Shown here one piece after another: positions 45,140-53,805 of a DNA stretch of 64,000 nucleotides. The stretch's first letter is position 1. The number at the start of each line of letters is the position of its first letter. Source of the DNA: Catalinimonas alkaloidigena (GTDB lineage: Bacteria; Bacteroidota; Bacteroidia; Cytophagales; Cyclobacteriaceae); assembly GCF_029504655.1 (NCBI RefSeq), contig NZ_JAQFIL010000001.1, positions 2,051,001-2,115,000 on the forward strand. The letters are read 5' to 3'. A program made the translations under genes and the position numbers. Below the pieces are notes generated by a model. That model saw nothing but the letters and a program-made list of their open reading frames with translations. It was not told the origin of the DNA and did no database searches.

Positions 45140-46147
45140 TTAAATTTTCAGAACCGCCGCCCCCTGTACATTGCCTGCGCGTAGGTCATTGAGTGCCTGA
45201 TTTGCCTGTTTTAATGAGTATGTCTGGATTTCGGTACGTACAGGCACCTGAGGTGCTAGTTTGAGATACTCCTGCCCATCTTTTCTGCTTAAGTTGGCTA
45301 CAGAGCGTATTTGCCGTTCTTCCCACAACAAGCGGTAGGGAAATGATGGTATGTCACTCATATGAATGCCTCCGCTTACCACAATGCCTCCTTTATCAAT
45401 CGCCTTTAAGGCTTCTACAAGCAAAGCTCCTACCGGAGCAAAAAGTATGGCTGCATCCAGGGGTTTGGGAGGGAGAGTCTCTGAAGTTCCTGCCCACACA
45501 GCCCCGAGCTTTTTGGCAAAATCCTGCCCTTCTGTGTCACCGGGGCGGGTAAAAGCATAAACTTCCTTGCCCTGTGAAACTGCAAGTTGAGCAATAAGGT
45601 GGGCGGCGGCACCAAAGCCATAAATCCCTAGTCTCTTAAAATGATCTCCACACATGCGGTACGAACGATACCCAATCAGTCCGGCACACATCAGCGGCGC
45701 GGCATGTAAGTCGTCATAGGTCTCAGATATAGGGAAACAATATTGTTCATATGCTACCATATATTCTGCATAGCCACCGTTGATCGTATATCCGGTAAAA
45801 AGAGCGTTCTCACACAGGTTCTCTTTATCCTGCATACAATAGCGGCAATGCCCACAGGTAAACCCAAGCCAGGGAATGCCTACCCGATCTCCTTTTGCAA
45901 AGTGTATAACGTTTTCCCCGAGTGCCACCACTGTTCCTATCACTTCATGACCGGGGATCAGAGGAAGTGCGGGTTGGTTTAGTTCACCGTCTACAATATG
46001 CAGGTCGGTGCGGCAAACACCACAGGCATGAACTTTTATCAGCAGCTGAGCTGCTTTTGGCTGAGGGATAGGAAGTGTAGTAAGCTTAAGCGCTTCGCCG
46101 GCTTTTTCAAGCACCATGGCCTGCATTTGAGTAGGTAGCGGTGACAT
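45140..46147 (-). CDS. Zinc-dependent alcohol dehydrogenase (AdhP-like)
   Basis: A 335-residue zinc MDR dehydrogenase. Catalytic zinc ligands are C45 (ACGVCRTDLH) and H67 (PGHEVIG). The structural zinc site CGHCRYCMQDKENLC carries four cysteines. The Rossmann part begins RLGIYGFGAAAHLIAQLA. It interconverts alcohols and aldehydes with NAD(P)H and would regenerate NAD+ by fermentation when respiration is limited. It is divergent from the bactofilin-like gene across a 199-bp spacer holding one exact and one near operator copy. Confidence 0.92.
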   Translation of the reverse strand: MSPLPTQMQAMVLEKAGEALKLTTLPIPQPKAAQLLIKVHACGVCRTDLHIVDGELNQPALPLIPGHEVIGTVVALGENVIHFAKGDRVGIPWLGFTCGHCRYCMQDKENLCENALFTGYTINGGYAEYMVAYEQYCFPISETYDDLHAAPLMCAGLIGYRSYRMCGDHFKRLGIYGFGAAAHLIAQLAVSQGKEVYAFTRPGDTEGQDFAKKLGAVWAGTSETLPPKPLDAAILFAPVGALLVEALKAIDKGGIVVSGGIHMSDIPSFPYRLLWEERQIRSVANLSRKDGQEYLKLAPQVPVRTEIQTYSLKQANQALNDLRAGNVQGAAVLKI

Positions 46148-46257
46148 GACAGGAAAATTGATTTATATAAAAAATATACATATAAGAATTCAACTTCAAC
46201 CTCAGGAAACTTCCATTTATGTAAGTGCAAAAAAGGAAGATTATCCCAGTGAAAGAC

Positions 46258-46269
46258 TTACCTATGTCA
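46258..46269. promoter_or_regulatory. one-mismatch operator candidate TTAC-CTAT-GTCA
   Basis: A near match (seven of eight half-site positions) 111 bp upstream of the alcohol dehydrogenase start. It lies 22 bp from the exact copy at 46280, the same kind of spacing as the pair at 4571/4594. Confidence 0.3.
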
Positions 46270-46279
46270 TGCGTAATGA

Positions 46280-46291
46280 TGATCTATATCA
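46280..46291. promoter_or_regulatory. Crp/Fnr-type operator candidate TGAT-CTAT-ATCA
   Basis: Exact TGAY-N4-RTCA match in the divergent spacer. It is 56 bp upstream of the bactofilin-like gene (46347) and 133 bp upstream of the alcohol dehydrogenase (46147). The surrounding ATGATCTATATCATT is an extended palindrome. Confidence 0.6.
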
Positions 46292-46346
46292 TTGATTATC
46301 TGTAGTCAATCCATGTAATTTATTTTCATAACCAAAATCTCCACGC

Positions 46347-47546
46347 ATGAAAGCTTTATTTCTGGCGAGTCTTATGCTGTTTGCCCTATGGGTTGAAAAT
46401 CCTTTGATGGAAAAATTTCAGGCGAAAGAAGAAGTTTCCATTGATAACAGGATATCACATGACCTGTATCTGGCGGGAAGCAGTATTAAGATAAATGCCC
46501 CGGTGGAGGGAGATGTGATGGCAGCCGGGGGCACAGTAATGATAAGCGATAGTATTGAACGTGATTTGGTATTGGCAGGGGGGGAGCTTATCATAGAGGG
46601 AGCAATCGGTGAGGATTTGCTGGTGATGGGAGGTAATGTGACTATTCAGCAGTCAATCATGGGTGACCTGATCGTAATGGGTGGAAATGTTAGCATCGAT
46701 GAAAGTGTAAGTATTGGTCAGGACCTGATCGTAATGGCAGGGCAGGTACGTTCTGAAGCCAATGTATCGGGAAACATCCTGGCAAGGGGAGGTACACTAT
46801 ACTTAGGTGGCGCTTGCAAAAAAATGCTTGATGTGCAGGGAGGAAATATTGATATCAATGGAACAGTCAGGGGGGAGGCGAAACTTGCTTCCGAAACCAT
46901 CAGCATAGGCAATGAAGCAAAATTCTATAGTAATGTATACTACTGGGCGGAAGATGCGGAGCATGTAGATTTCGGGCCAAGCCTGATGAATGGAGTACAG
47001 GCACAGTATGATGTTGGTCTGGAGTTGAGTGAAGAGGCTTTCTGGACCAGCAGTCCCTGGAGTTGGATCCCGCTTATGCTTGTTTACTTTGGTTCTGTGC
47101 TGCTGCTGATTTTTCTTATGCATATGTTGCTTCCCAAAGTCATGGAAAAGAGCGGTAATATCCTGCTTGCTGAGACAGCAAGGAGTTTTGGATACGGAGT
47201 ACTTTACTATATCGGAGCGCCTCTGGCTATCATACTGCTGATGATGACTGTGATAGGCATCCCTTTGGGCTTGTTCTCATTATTTCTGTATATATTTAGT
47301 GTGTTGTTTAGTCTAACATTGAGTGCGGTGATCATTGCCTACTTGATTAAAGAGCATTACCATTATGCATGGAGAAGAGCCATGCTGATTGCTGTTTCCT
47401 TTGTCATTTTTATATTACTTAGAGCGCTTAGTCTGATACCTTTCTTAGGCTTTGTGATAGTGGGATTGATAGTCGGAGCAGCAGTAGGAGCGCTAATTTT
47501 ATCGTTCTTCCCAGGAAAGCAAACGTCACTTACACCATCAGTTTAA
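46347..47546 (+). CDS. bactofilin-like (polymer-forming) membrane protein
   Basis: 399 residues. An N-terminal hydrophobic segment precedes a right-handed beta-solenoid made of repeated ~18-residue turns with GDLIVMGGNVSI-type sequence (about 45-190). This resembles bactofilin/polymer-forming domains. The C-terminal ~160 residues contain about four hydrophobic helices (WIPLMLVYFGSVLLLIFLMH, LAIILLMMTVIGIPLGLFSL and others), so the solenoid is membrane-anchored. Such proteins are widespread but poorly characterised; a scaffold or envelope-stress role is plausible. It is followed after 11 bp by a universal stress protein gene, so the two form an operon under the 46280 operator candidate. Confidence 0.75.
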   Translation: MKALFLASLMLFALWVENPLMEKFQAKEEVSIDNRISHDLYLAGSSIKINAPVEGDVMAAGGTVMISDSIERDLVLAGGELIIEGAIGEDLLVMGGNVTIQQSIMGDLIVMGGNVSIDESVSIGQDLIVMAGQVRSEANVSGNILARGGTLYLGGACKKMLDVQGGNIDINGTVRGEAKLASETISIGNEAKFYSNVYYWAEDAEHVDFGPSLMNGVQAQYDVGLELSEEAFWTSSPWSWIPLMLVYFGSVLLLIFLMHMLLPKVMEKSGNILLAETARSFGYGVLYYIGAPLAIILLMMTVIGIPLGLFSLFLYIFSVLFSLTLSAVIIAYLIKEHYHYAWRRAMLIAVSFVIFILLRALSLIPFLGFVIVGLIVGAAVGALILSFFPGKQTSLTPSV

Positions 47547-47557
47547 TACTAAAGCGA

Positions 47558-48367
47558 ATGAATACAAAGAAAATATTAATTCTCGTTGATTTTAGCGAAG
47601 TTTCCATGTCATTGATGCGGTATGGCCTGGCCCTGTCCCGGCATCTTGGCGCTGAAGTATGGATACAATACGTATATTACATTCCCCCCAATTTTGCGGG
47701 CGAAGTTTACATACCGGTGGATGCATTAGAGAATTATAAGAAAAAAGTGCATAAACAGTTTGAAAATCTCCGCAAGGAACACGCTGAGTTTAAAAATGTG
47801 AATTTTGTCATGAACTACGGTGATTTGCTTACTGAAACCAACCGCCTGATAGAGCAGGAAGATATTGGTCTGGTGGTCATGGGAAAAAAGGGAGGAGGCT
47901 TTCTGACCAATGTCCTGGGAAGTAATACCCTAAAGATGATTGAACATGCCCGTTGTCCGGTATTGTCGGTACCCGAAGATATTGAATTTGAAGTCTTTCA
48001 CCATCTTGCCCTTGCTATTGATTTAAAGGATACCAAGAGTGAAATTTTTCATTTTCTGGTAGATTTCGCCCAGGCTTTTTCTTCAAAGGTAGATATCATC
48101 CATGTGAGTGAAGCACCGGTGGCCATAGACGCGACCAAGCTACAGCCTGCTATTGAAACGGCTTTTAGCGATGTGCCCCACCAGTTTTTTCACATTCACG
48201 CGGTAGATGTAGAAAAAAGCATTGAAAAGCATATGGTAGGCAACAGTGTGGATTTACTGGTACTGCTGCCCAGGTCACACTCCTTTTTTGACAGATTATT
48301 TCAGAAGCGGATTACACGGCAGGCAGCATTTCAGAGCAAAGTGCCTCTTTTGAGCATTCATATATGA
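47558..48367 (+). CDS. Universal stress protein, tandem UspA domains
   Basis: 269 residues comprising two UspA folds. The first (about 1-143) shows KILILVDFSEVSMSL, then GLVVMGKKGGGFLTNVLGSN and CPVLSVP, a near-complete nucleotide-binding G-x2-G-x9-G-[ST] loop. The second (about 148-269) starts LALAIDLKD, lacks the glycine loop and is degenerate. It is cytoplasmic and probably ATP-binding through domain 1. It is co-transcribed with the bactofilin-like gene. One of four Usp genes in this block. Confidence 0.88.
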   Translation: MNTKKILILVDFSEVSMSLMRYGLALSRHLGAEVWIQYVYYIPPNFAGEVYIPVDALENYKKKVHKQFENLRKEHAEFKNVNFVMNYGDLLTETNRLIEQEDIGLVVMGKKGGGFLTNVLGSNTLKMIEHARCPVLSVPEDIEFEVFHHLALAIDLKDTKSEIFHFLVDFAQAFSSKVDIIHVSEAPVAIDATKLQPAIETAFSDVPHQFFHIHAVDVEKSIEKHMVGNSVDLLVLLPRSHSFFDRLFQKRITRQAAFQSKVPLLSIHI

Positions 48368-48566
48368 GTACAGCAGGTTACTTAATAGCATACTGTAAGA
48401 TGGAAGATAAGATCGTTTACGCGAATAGCTTCACCACAAGGTATAGATGCAATATCGTAAAACCATGGCCTATCAGCATGTTCACTCCGCTGAAGGTAAG
48501 TGGCTGTTCAAGTTTTAATTAGGTAGTGCGCCCATAGGTTTATCGGTGCAATATTAAGCTGATATC

Positions 48567-49001
48567 ATGATCCAGAAACACATCAATGCGTTGATGAGCA
48601 CTTTTCTTTCGGAAAAGCAACCGCAGCATTTTTATCAGAACTTTTCTCACTTTCCTAACCTAAAGATTTTCGCCAAAAACGATGTGATTTTTAGAGAAGG
48701 AGAAGAGGCCAGATCTTCCTTTTTGCTGTGCAAAGGAGAAGTGTTTATAGTGAAACAAAAGCAAGGCGATCAGTATAGACTTATAGAAACATTAAATAGC
48801 CGGGAAATCCTGGGCTTACCTCCGATTTTGTCAAATGATGCATATACCTCTACGGCCATCGTTAAAAGCAAGGCTTACACTTTTAAAGTGCTGAAAGAAG
48901 AATTAACCCAATTTTTAGCAGAATACCCTATGTATCATCTTAAGCTGGCCAAATGCTTAAGCAAAAAAATCCTTCATTATGAGCGTATGATAGTAAGCTG
49001 A
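48567..49001 (+). CDS. stand-alone cyclic-nucleotide-binding (Crp-type) domain protein without HTH
   Basis: A 144-residue protein containing only the Crp-type beta-roll. The visible pattern is FAKNDVIFREGEEARSSFLLCKGEVFIVK, RLIETLNSREILGLPPIL and YPMYHLKLAKCLSKKIL. The frame stops after the dimerisation helix, so there is no DNA-binding domain. It could be a ligand-sensing partner of the kinase encoded 43 bp downstream or a regulator of another Crp protein (inference). The roll residues that bind cAMP phosphate are not clearly conserved. Confidence 0.75.
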   Translation: MIQKHINALMSTFLSEKQPQHFYQNFSHFPNLKIFAKNDVIFREGEEARSSFLLCKGEVFIVKQKQGDQYRLIETLNSREILGLPPILSNDAYTSTAIVKSKAYTFKVLKEELTQFLAEYPMYHLKLAKCLSKKILHYERMIVS

Positions 49002-49044
49002 TCTTTTTTTTATATCTTACTATTACATACAGCCCGAAAGACAA

Positions 49045-50454
49045 ATGGAAAAATTTTCCTCACATAAGAAACTTCTCAATGCCTTATTTCAGTCTGCTTC
49101 AGAAGGGATTATCGTGGTGGATGAATGGGGTGACATTGTAATGGCAAATCCTACCTGCCTGCAAATGTTTGGATATACAGACACTGAGTTGATTGGTAAA
49201 CCTTTAGAAATTTTAATTTCTGCAGAGCTTAAGCATGTACATTCCAGGCATAGAACGGGCTTTTTCAAGGAGCCCAAAAACAGGCCTATGGGAGAAGGAA
49301 GAATGCTACATGGCGAAAGCGCTGCCGGAAATATTTTCCCGGTAGAGGTAAGTCTGAGTCATATGGAGGTTGAAGGTGAAAAATTTGCCATTGGCTTTGT
49401 CGTAGACATCAGCGAGCGCAAAAAATCTGAATTGGCCCTGCAACAGGAAAAGGCAGTTGCTCAACGGTACCTGGATGTGGCGGCCTCCATTTTTTTGGTA
49501 CTGGATACAGCAGGTAAAGTAGTGCAGATCAATCGCAAGGGCACACAGATCATGGGCTATAGTGAAGGTGAGATGAGAGGGAAAGAGTGGTTTGAGCATT
49601 TTTTGCCCGATACTGAAAAAGAAAGAGTGCGAGAAGTATTCAATAAATTGATTCATGAAAATCTGATGGTAGTAGAAAACTTTGTAAATCCGGTATTGAC
49701 AAGAGACAGAGGAGAGAGGTTGATTGAGTGGCAAAACGCGCTGATACAGGATGAACAAGGCCGTGCTGTAACAATATTGAGTTCAGGAGTAGATATTACC
49801 GAAAAAAGGAAGGCTGAAAAAGATCTCATGCAAGCTTTGATTGAAGGACAGGAGGTGGAAAGAGAACGCATAGCCAAAGAACTGCATGATGGCCTAGGTC
49901 AGTCACTCACAGCCATGCGATTGAACCTGAATGCACTTGATATCCACTGTACAGAAGTGGGGCCGGATGCAAGGGCGTTATTTGAACAGCTCAAAATATT
50001 GGTATACAACACAACGCAGGATGTAAAGTCCATCGCGAAAAATCTGATGCCGGGCGTACTCAGGAATTCGGGACTGGTAGAGGGTCTGACATATCTGTGT
50101 AATTCCCTCAGCGACTTAAATGCGGTCAAAGTATACTTCCAGGCTTACCAAATGGACAAAAAGCTTGATAGCACACAAAGCATAGGCCTGTACAGGATCG
50201 CACAGGAGTTGCTCAACAATGCACTGAAACATGGTAAAGCTTCAGAGATCAATGTGCAACTGATAGGACACCAGAATAGTATCGTGTTAATGGTAGAGGA
50301 CAATGGAGTAGGTTTTGAAAAAAATACTTCTTCAAAGGGGAATGGATTGGGTTTAAAGAATATTGAAACCCGGGTTAATGCTTTGAATGGCTGCTCATTG
50401 ATAGACACTCATGCCAGTAAGGGCACATCAGTTACAGTAGAAATTCCGCTTTAA
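49045..50454 (+). CDS. PAS-PAS sensor histidine kinase, NarX/HisKA_3 type
   Basis: 469 residues, cytoplasmic. Two PAS domains (about 8-130, with GIIVVDEWGDIVMANPTC, and about 140-260, with FLVLDTAGKVVQINRKG) are followed by a HisKA_3 domain with H281 in ERIAKELHDGLGQS. An HATPase domain completes it (NNALKHGK, VEDNGVGFE, GLGLKNIETR). It autophosphorylates and should pass phosphate to the LuxR-type regulator whose gene begins 14 bp downstream. This kinase type often senses oxygen, redox or energy state through PAS cofactors. No heme-binding histidine can be asserted by eye. Confidence 0.92.
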   Translation: MEKFSSHKKLLNALFQSASEGIIVVDEWGDIVMANPTCLQMFGYTDTELIGKPLEILISAELKHVHSRHRTGFFKEPKNRPMGEGRMLHGESAAGNIFPVEVSLSHMEVEGEKFAIGFVVDISERKKSELALQQEKAVAQRYLDVAASIFLVLDTAGKVVQINRKGTQIMGYSEGEMRGKEWFEHFLPDTEKERVREVFNKLIHENLMVVENFVNPVLTRDRGERLIEWQNALIQDEQGRAVTILSSGVDITEKRKAEKDLMQALIEGQEVERERIAKELHDGLGQSLTAMRLNLNALDIHCTEVGPDARALFEQLKILVYNTTQDVKSIAKNLMPGVLRNSGLVEGLTYLCNSLSDLNAVKVYFQAYQMDKKLDSTQSIGLYRIAQELLNNALKHGKASEINVQLIGHQNSIVLMVEDNGVGFEKNTSSKGNGLGLKNIETRVNALNGCSLIDTHASKGTSVTVEIPL

Positions 50455-50468
50455 GAAATGAAAAAGTT

Positions 50469-51128
50469 ATGGATAAAATCAAGATACTGCTTGTAGATGA
50501 TCACAAAATGATCAGAGATGGCATCAGAGCATCATTGGCAGGGACTGCTGATATCAGTGTGGTAGAAGAAGCTGCTTCAGCCCGAGAAGCCTTGAAAAAA
50601 ATTGCGCAACATCCCTCCATTGATGTAGTGGTTATGGATATTAGCCTGGGGGAGGGTGAAGATGGAATTAGCGTAACCAAGACAATTACGGAAAAATATC
50701 AGGGCGTAAATATCCTTGCCATGTCCATGCACGACGAGGAGACGCATGTAATCAAAATGCTACAGGCAGGGGCTATTGGTTATATGCTCAAAGATCAGGG
50801 AATGAGTGATCTGGTAGAAGCCATCAGAACAGTTGCTGGTGGTGAGAGTTTTTTCAGCAAAGATGTATCTGAATTATTGATGAGCCATTTTGTGCGCAAA
50901 AAGACAAAGCCCAATGCAAAAAAAGATATGGTAAACCTTACCAGGAGAGAGATAGAAGTACTAAAAAAGATCGCGGAAGAATATACAAATCAGGAGATTG
51001 CCGAAGCGTTGTTTATTAGTCCCAGAACGGTTGATACCCACAGAAGAAATCTGATACTCAAACTCAACGTAAAAAATACGGCTGGCCTCGTAAAGTACGC
51101 GATCAGCCAACAATTAATAGATATGTAA
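50469..51128 (+). CDS. NarL/LuxR-family response regulator
   Basis: 219 residues. The receiver domain (about 1-125) has D10-D11 and phosphoacceptor D57 in VVMDISLG. The C-terminal LuxR HTH (about 150-212) reads LTRREIEVLKKIAEEYTNQEIAEALFISPRTVDTHRRN. It is the partner of the adjacent kinase. The three genes 48567-51128 form one sensory operon. Its DNA targets cannot be deduced here. Confidence 0.93.
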   Translation: MDKIKILLVDDHKMIRDGIRASLAGTADISVVEEAASAREALKKIAQHPSIDVVVMDISLGEGEDGISVTKTITEKYQGVNILAMSMHDEETHVIKMLQAGAIGYMLKDQGMSDLVEAIRTVAGGESFFSKDVSELLMSHFVRKKTKPNAKKDMVNLTRREIEVLKKIAEEYTNQEIAEALFISPRTVDTHRRNLILKLNVKNTAGLVKYAISQQLIDM

Positions 51129-51142
51129 ATATTGTTTTTCAG

Positions 51143-52231
51143 TCAAGCTTTGTTGTGCATGGACGCAGGAGGCTTTTTCTTAGGATGTGAAGTTTTTCCG
51201 TGATTGTATTTCTTAAGGTCCTGCGTAGTGCCCAGCAGTATGGCAAGTGCCCGTAACTGACTTACCTTTTCAGCAAGCAGTTTGAGTATCGCCAGAAACG
51301 GAATAAAAAGTATCATGCCACTTGCTCCCCAGAGAATTCCTCCGGCCACGATGGCTACCATAGTTACAAATGTATTGATGCGTAGTTTAAAGCTAACCGC
51401 CACCGGAAAGATAATGTTAGCTTCCAGAATCTGTACGATGACAAACACCACGATTACACCGATGGGATATAATACAGAATCATAGGTAAGCCAGGCAACA
51501 GTAATAGGAAGCAAAGCCCCCACAGTAATACCTACATATGGAATAAAAGTAAGAATGGAGGCTACAAACCCAAAGAAAAATGCCTGAGGTATGCCTATCA
51601 GCATAAGGCCTATACTATTCAACAGGCCAACGATCAAATACACCAGGGTCATTCCTTTGATGAAAGAAAAATAGGTTTGCAGTACTTCTTTGAGCACACT
51701 TTGGTAGTCTACTTTCCAGCGCTTGGGGATGATCCGTAAAACAAAAGCTACCAGCAGGTCACGGTAGTAGAGTATGAGCCCGCTAAAGACGGGTACCAGT
51801 AGTACTAATAAAGTAGATACAGAGGTATTAAGTAATGTTTTAGGTAGTTGTTGCAAAATACTTTGAGAAGCAGTAGTGAAGAAGTTACGCCACCAGTCCT
51901 GGTCCAGGGCAAAAAACTCCTCTGTGGTGACTAACAGCCTATCTAGTTGAACCCTTATTTTTCCCGATAGCTCGGGCCATTGTTCCAGAAATCCATAAAA
52001 CTGCTGTACCAGCAATGCCAGTAACAATGAGAGCAGAATACAAAAAATGATCATTACAATGGTGATGGATAAAAACCGAGGTACCCGGTGGTTCTCCAAC
52101 CAGTGACACGAAGGATATAGCACAAAACTAAGCAACATGGCAAAGCTTAAGGTGACCCAAAGCGCCTGCCCTACATACAGGATGACTGCTGCGAAAAATG
52201 TTATTTGAAGGATTTTTAATGATTGGTTCAT
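51143..52231 (-). CDS. AI-2E family (PerM/YdiK-type) permease
   Basis: About 362 residues from the ATG at 52231 (MNQSLKILQITFF). An in-frame ATG at 52270 would lie only 12 bp from the operator candidate and probably outside the transcript, so I prefer the shorter form. About eight hydrophobic segments are present. The family features are the long amphipathic middle part and a C-terminal FVASILTFIPYVGITVGALLP and ANIIFPVAVSFKLRINTFV. Proteins of this family export small molecules or act in Na+/H+ or autoinducer transport; the substrate is unknown. It is divergent from the DUF892-like gene and shares its operator candidate. Confidence 0.85.
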   Translation of the reverse strand: MNQSLKILQITFFAAVILYVGQALWVTLSFAMLLSFVLYPSCHWLENHRVPRFLSITIVMIIFCILLSLLLALLVQQFYGFLEQWPELSGKIRVQLDRLLVTTEEFFALDQDWWRNFFTTASQSILQQLPKTLLNTSVSTLLVLLVPVFSGLILYYRDLLVAFVLRIIPKRWKVDYQSVLKEVLQTYFSFIKGMTLVYLIVGLLNSIGLMLIGIPQAFFFGFVASILTFIPYVGITVGALLPITVAWLTYDSVLYPIGVIVVFVIVQILEANIIFPVAVSFKLRINTFVTMVAIVAGGILWGASGMILFIPFLAILKLLAEKVSQLRALAILLGTTQDLKKYNHGKTSHPKKKPPASMHNKA

Positions 52232-52281
52232 TCTTATGTATCCATACCTATTAAATATAAACAAAAGCATTGAAAATGGAA

Positions 52282-52293
52282 TGACTTATATCA
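52282..52293. promoter_or_regulatory. Crp/Fnr-type operator candidate TGAC-TTAT-ATCA
   Basis: Exact TGAY-N4-RTCA match in the divergent spacer. It is 51 bp upstream of the preferred permease start (52231, minus) and 74 bp upstream of the DUF892-like start (52367, plus). It is identical to the 44971 copy including one flanking base on each side (ATGACTTATATCAT versus ATGACTTATATCAT). Confidence 0.6.
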
Positions 52294-52366
52294 TCTCCGT
52301 TGCTAATTCATATCATCGTTTTAGCTGATGCAAGTGCTTAGATTGTTTCTTTAACATTCTGTGAAT

Positions 52367-52849
52367 ATGAAGAAAAAAGATACTTTACTTAATACGGCAT
52401 TAGCGCAGCTTGCTAATCTCTACCAGGCAGAACTGCTGATACGGGATTTCTTAAAAGTACTTCAACATTATGCCAGCACTGATGATCTCAAATGGCAAAT
52501 TTTTGGACAGCGACACCAGGTTGAAGCCAGGAATAAACGGCTTAGGGTGTTGCTTGCTTCTTTTGATCACCAAAAAAATTCAGCCAGTGGTGAGGAGGTT
52601 CATGGAATACTCCGCCATGGTTTGAAAATGATCAAACAGTTCCCACATGATGAAGACAAAGATCTGCCTGTCATTCATGTTTTAATGTTGGTTCATCATT
52701 ATATGAGGTCTGCTTACAGCATCCTGGGAAGCTATTTTCTAAAATGTGGATATCCTATGGAAGCAAAGCAGGTGCAGAAATATGCCCGGGAAGAGGAAAG
52801 TGCGATTGAAGAAGATATGCGTGTACACGAGGCGATTCTACTTGATTAG
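52367..52849 (+). CDS. DUF892-like (YciE/YciF) ferritin-fold protein
   Basis: 160 residues, mostly helical. The opening LLNTALAQLANLYQAELLIRDFLKVLQ with the Y-x-A-E motif, followed by a helix with histidine (FGQRHQVEARNKRLRVLL), resembles DUF892/YciF ferritin-like stress proteins. A hemerythrin-like helical bundle is an alternative because of the several later histidines (PVIHVLMLVHHYM). The ATG at 52367 is used; a GTG at 52361 is possible. It is the first gene of a probable operon with the next Usp, SDR and PEP synthase genes (spacers of 39, 74 and 10 bp). Confidence 0.55.
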   Translation: MKKKDTLLNTALAQLANLYQAELLIRDFLKVLQHYASTDDLKWQIFGQRHQVEARNKRLRVLLASFDHQKNSASGEEVHGILRHGLKMIKQFPHDEDKDLPVIHVLMLVHHYMRSAYSILGSYFLKCGYPMEAKQVQKYAREEESAIEEDMRVHEAILLD

Positions 52850-52888
52850 CCCTTAGGTTTGAAGACTTCCAGTCAAAAGTTTAATGCT

Positions 52889-53731
52889 ATGAAAAATATA
52901 CTTATACCTACCGATTTTTCTGATTGCGCAAATGAAGCAGCGAAGGTTGCTATTAAACTTGCCGCTCAGAGTGGTGCGACACTGCGCTTTATACATCTTA
53001 TGGAAACACCTTTCAACTGGCTGAGCCAGGGGGTGGATCTGGAGAAAAGGTATCCTGATGTGAGTAAGAAAGTGAGGCTTGCAAGAAACGAATTGAATAA
53101 ACTGCTAGATCAGGCAGAAAAATCTTCAGTATTAGCCAAAGTAGACATAGAATACAATCAGGATTATTCTATGATCATAAAATATATTGAGATGCATGCG
53201 ATTGATCTGGTCGTAATGGGCTCTCATGGGGTTAAAGGTATCAAGGAATTATTCATTGGGTCCAATACGCAGAAAATTGTGCGCCTTTCTCCCGTTCCGG
53301 TTTTGGTGATCAAACATGCTCAGCAGTCGTCTGAACTGAAACGGATTGTATTTGTCTACGACTTTGAAGAAACAGCCCATCAACATTTTCTGACCCTGGC
53401 GGATTTCGCAGCGCTTGTGGGAGCTGAAGTTGATCTGTTATTTATCAATACACCTCTTAATTTTAAAGAAAGCAAAGAGATAGAGCTTAAGCTGGAAGAG
53501 TATGCCCAGCTTAAACCCTCACAGATCGGAAATAAACGTGTTTACAATAGCTTCAGCTTTGAGAAAGGGCTGCTGGCATACTGTGCGGAAAATAGTGTGG
53601 ATATGGTGGCTATGCTTACTCACGGACGAAAAGGCATTAACCGGCTGATGAACAGCAGCATTACCGAAAGAGTAATTAACCACATTAATATTCCGGTTTG
53701 GAGTTTCAATATCCAATCCGCTCATAGTTAG
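52889..53731 (+). CDS. Universal stress protein, tandem UspA domains
   Basis: About 280 residues from the ATG at 52889 (MKNILIPTDFSDCANEA, the canonical Usp start). A TTG at 52859 in frame is unlikely. Domain 1 carries LVVMGSHGVKGIKELFIGSN and VPVLVIK, a complete ATP-binding loop. Domain 2 (about 148-280) carries VDMVAMLTHGRKGINRLMN, also with the glycine loop (G-R-K-G). Probably an ATP-binding cytoplasmic stress protein. Second of four Usp genes. Confidence 0.92.
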   Translation: MKNILIPTDFSDCANEAAKVAIKLAAQSGATLRFIHLMETPFNWLSQGVDLEKRYPDVSKKVRLARNELNKLLDQAEKSSVLAKVDIEYNQDYSMIIKYIEMHAIDLVVMGSHGVKGIKELFIGSNTQKIVRLSPVPVLVIKHAQQSSELKRIVFVYDFEETAHQHFLTLADFAALVGAEVDLLFINTPLNFKESKEIELKLEEYAQLKPSQIGNKRVYNSFSFEKGLLAYCAENSVDMVAMLTHGRKGINRLMNSSITERVINHINIPVWSFNIQSAHS

Positions 53732-53805
53732 AAGTTACTTAGAAGTAAGCGCTGTTCAGAAATTGATGACAGGCTTGCTCATTGATCATACCAAATAGTA
53801 AGAAA

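Noticed and set aside
49089..49758. Minus-strand frames opposite the PAS kinase gene
   Set aside because: They are shadows of the kinase coding sequence, whose domains and catalytic motifs are complete on the plus strand.
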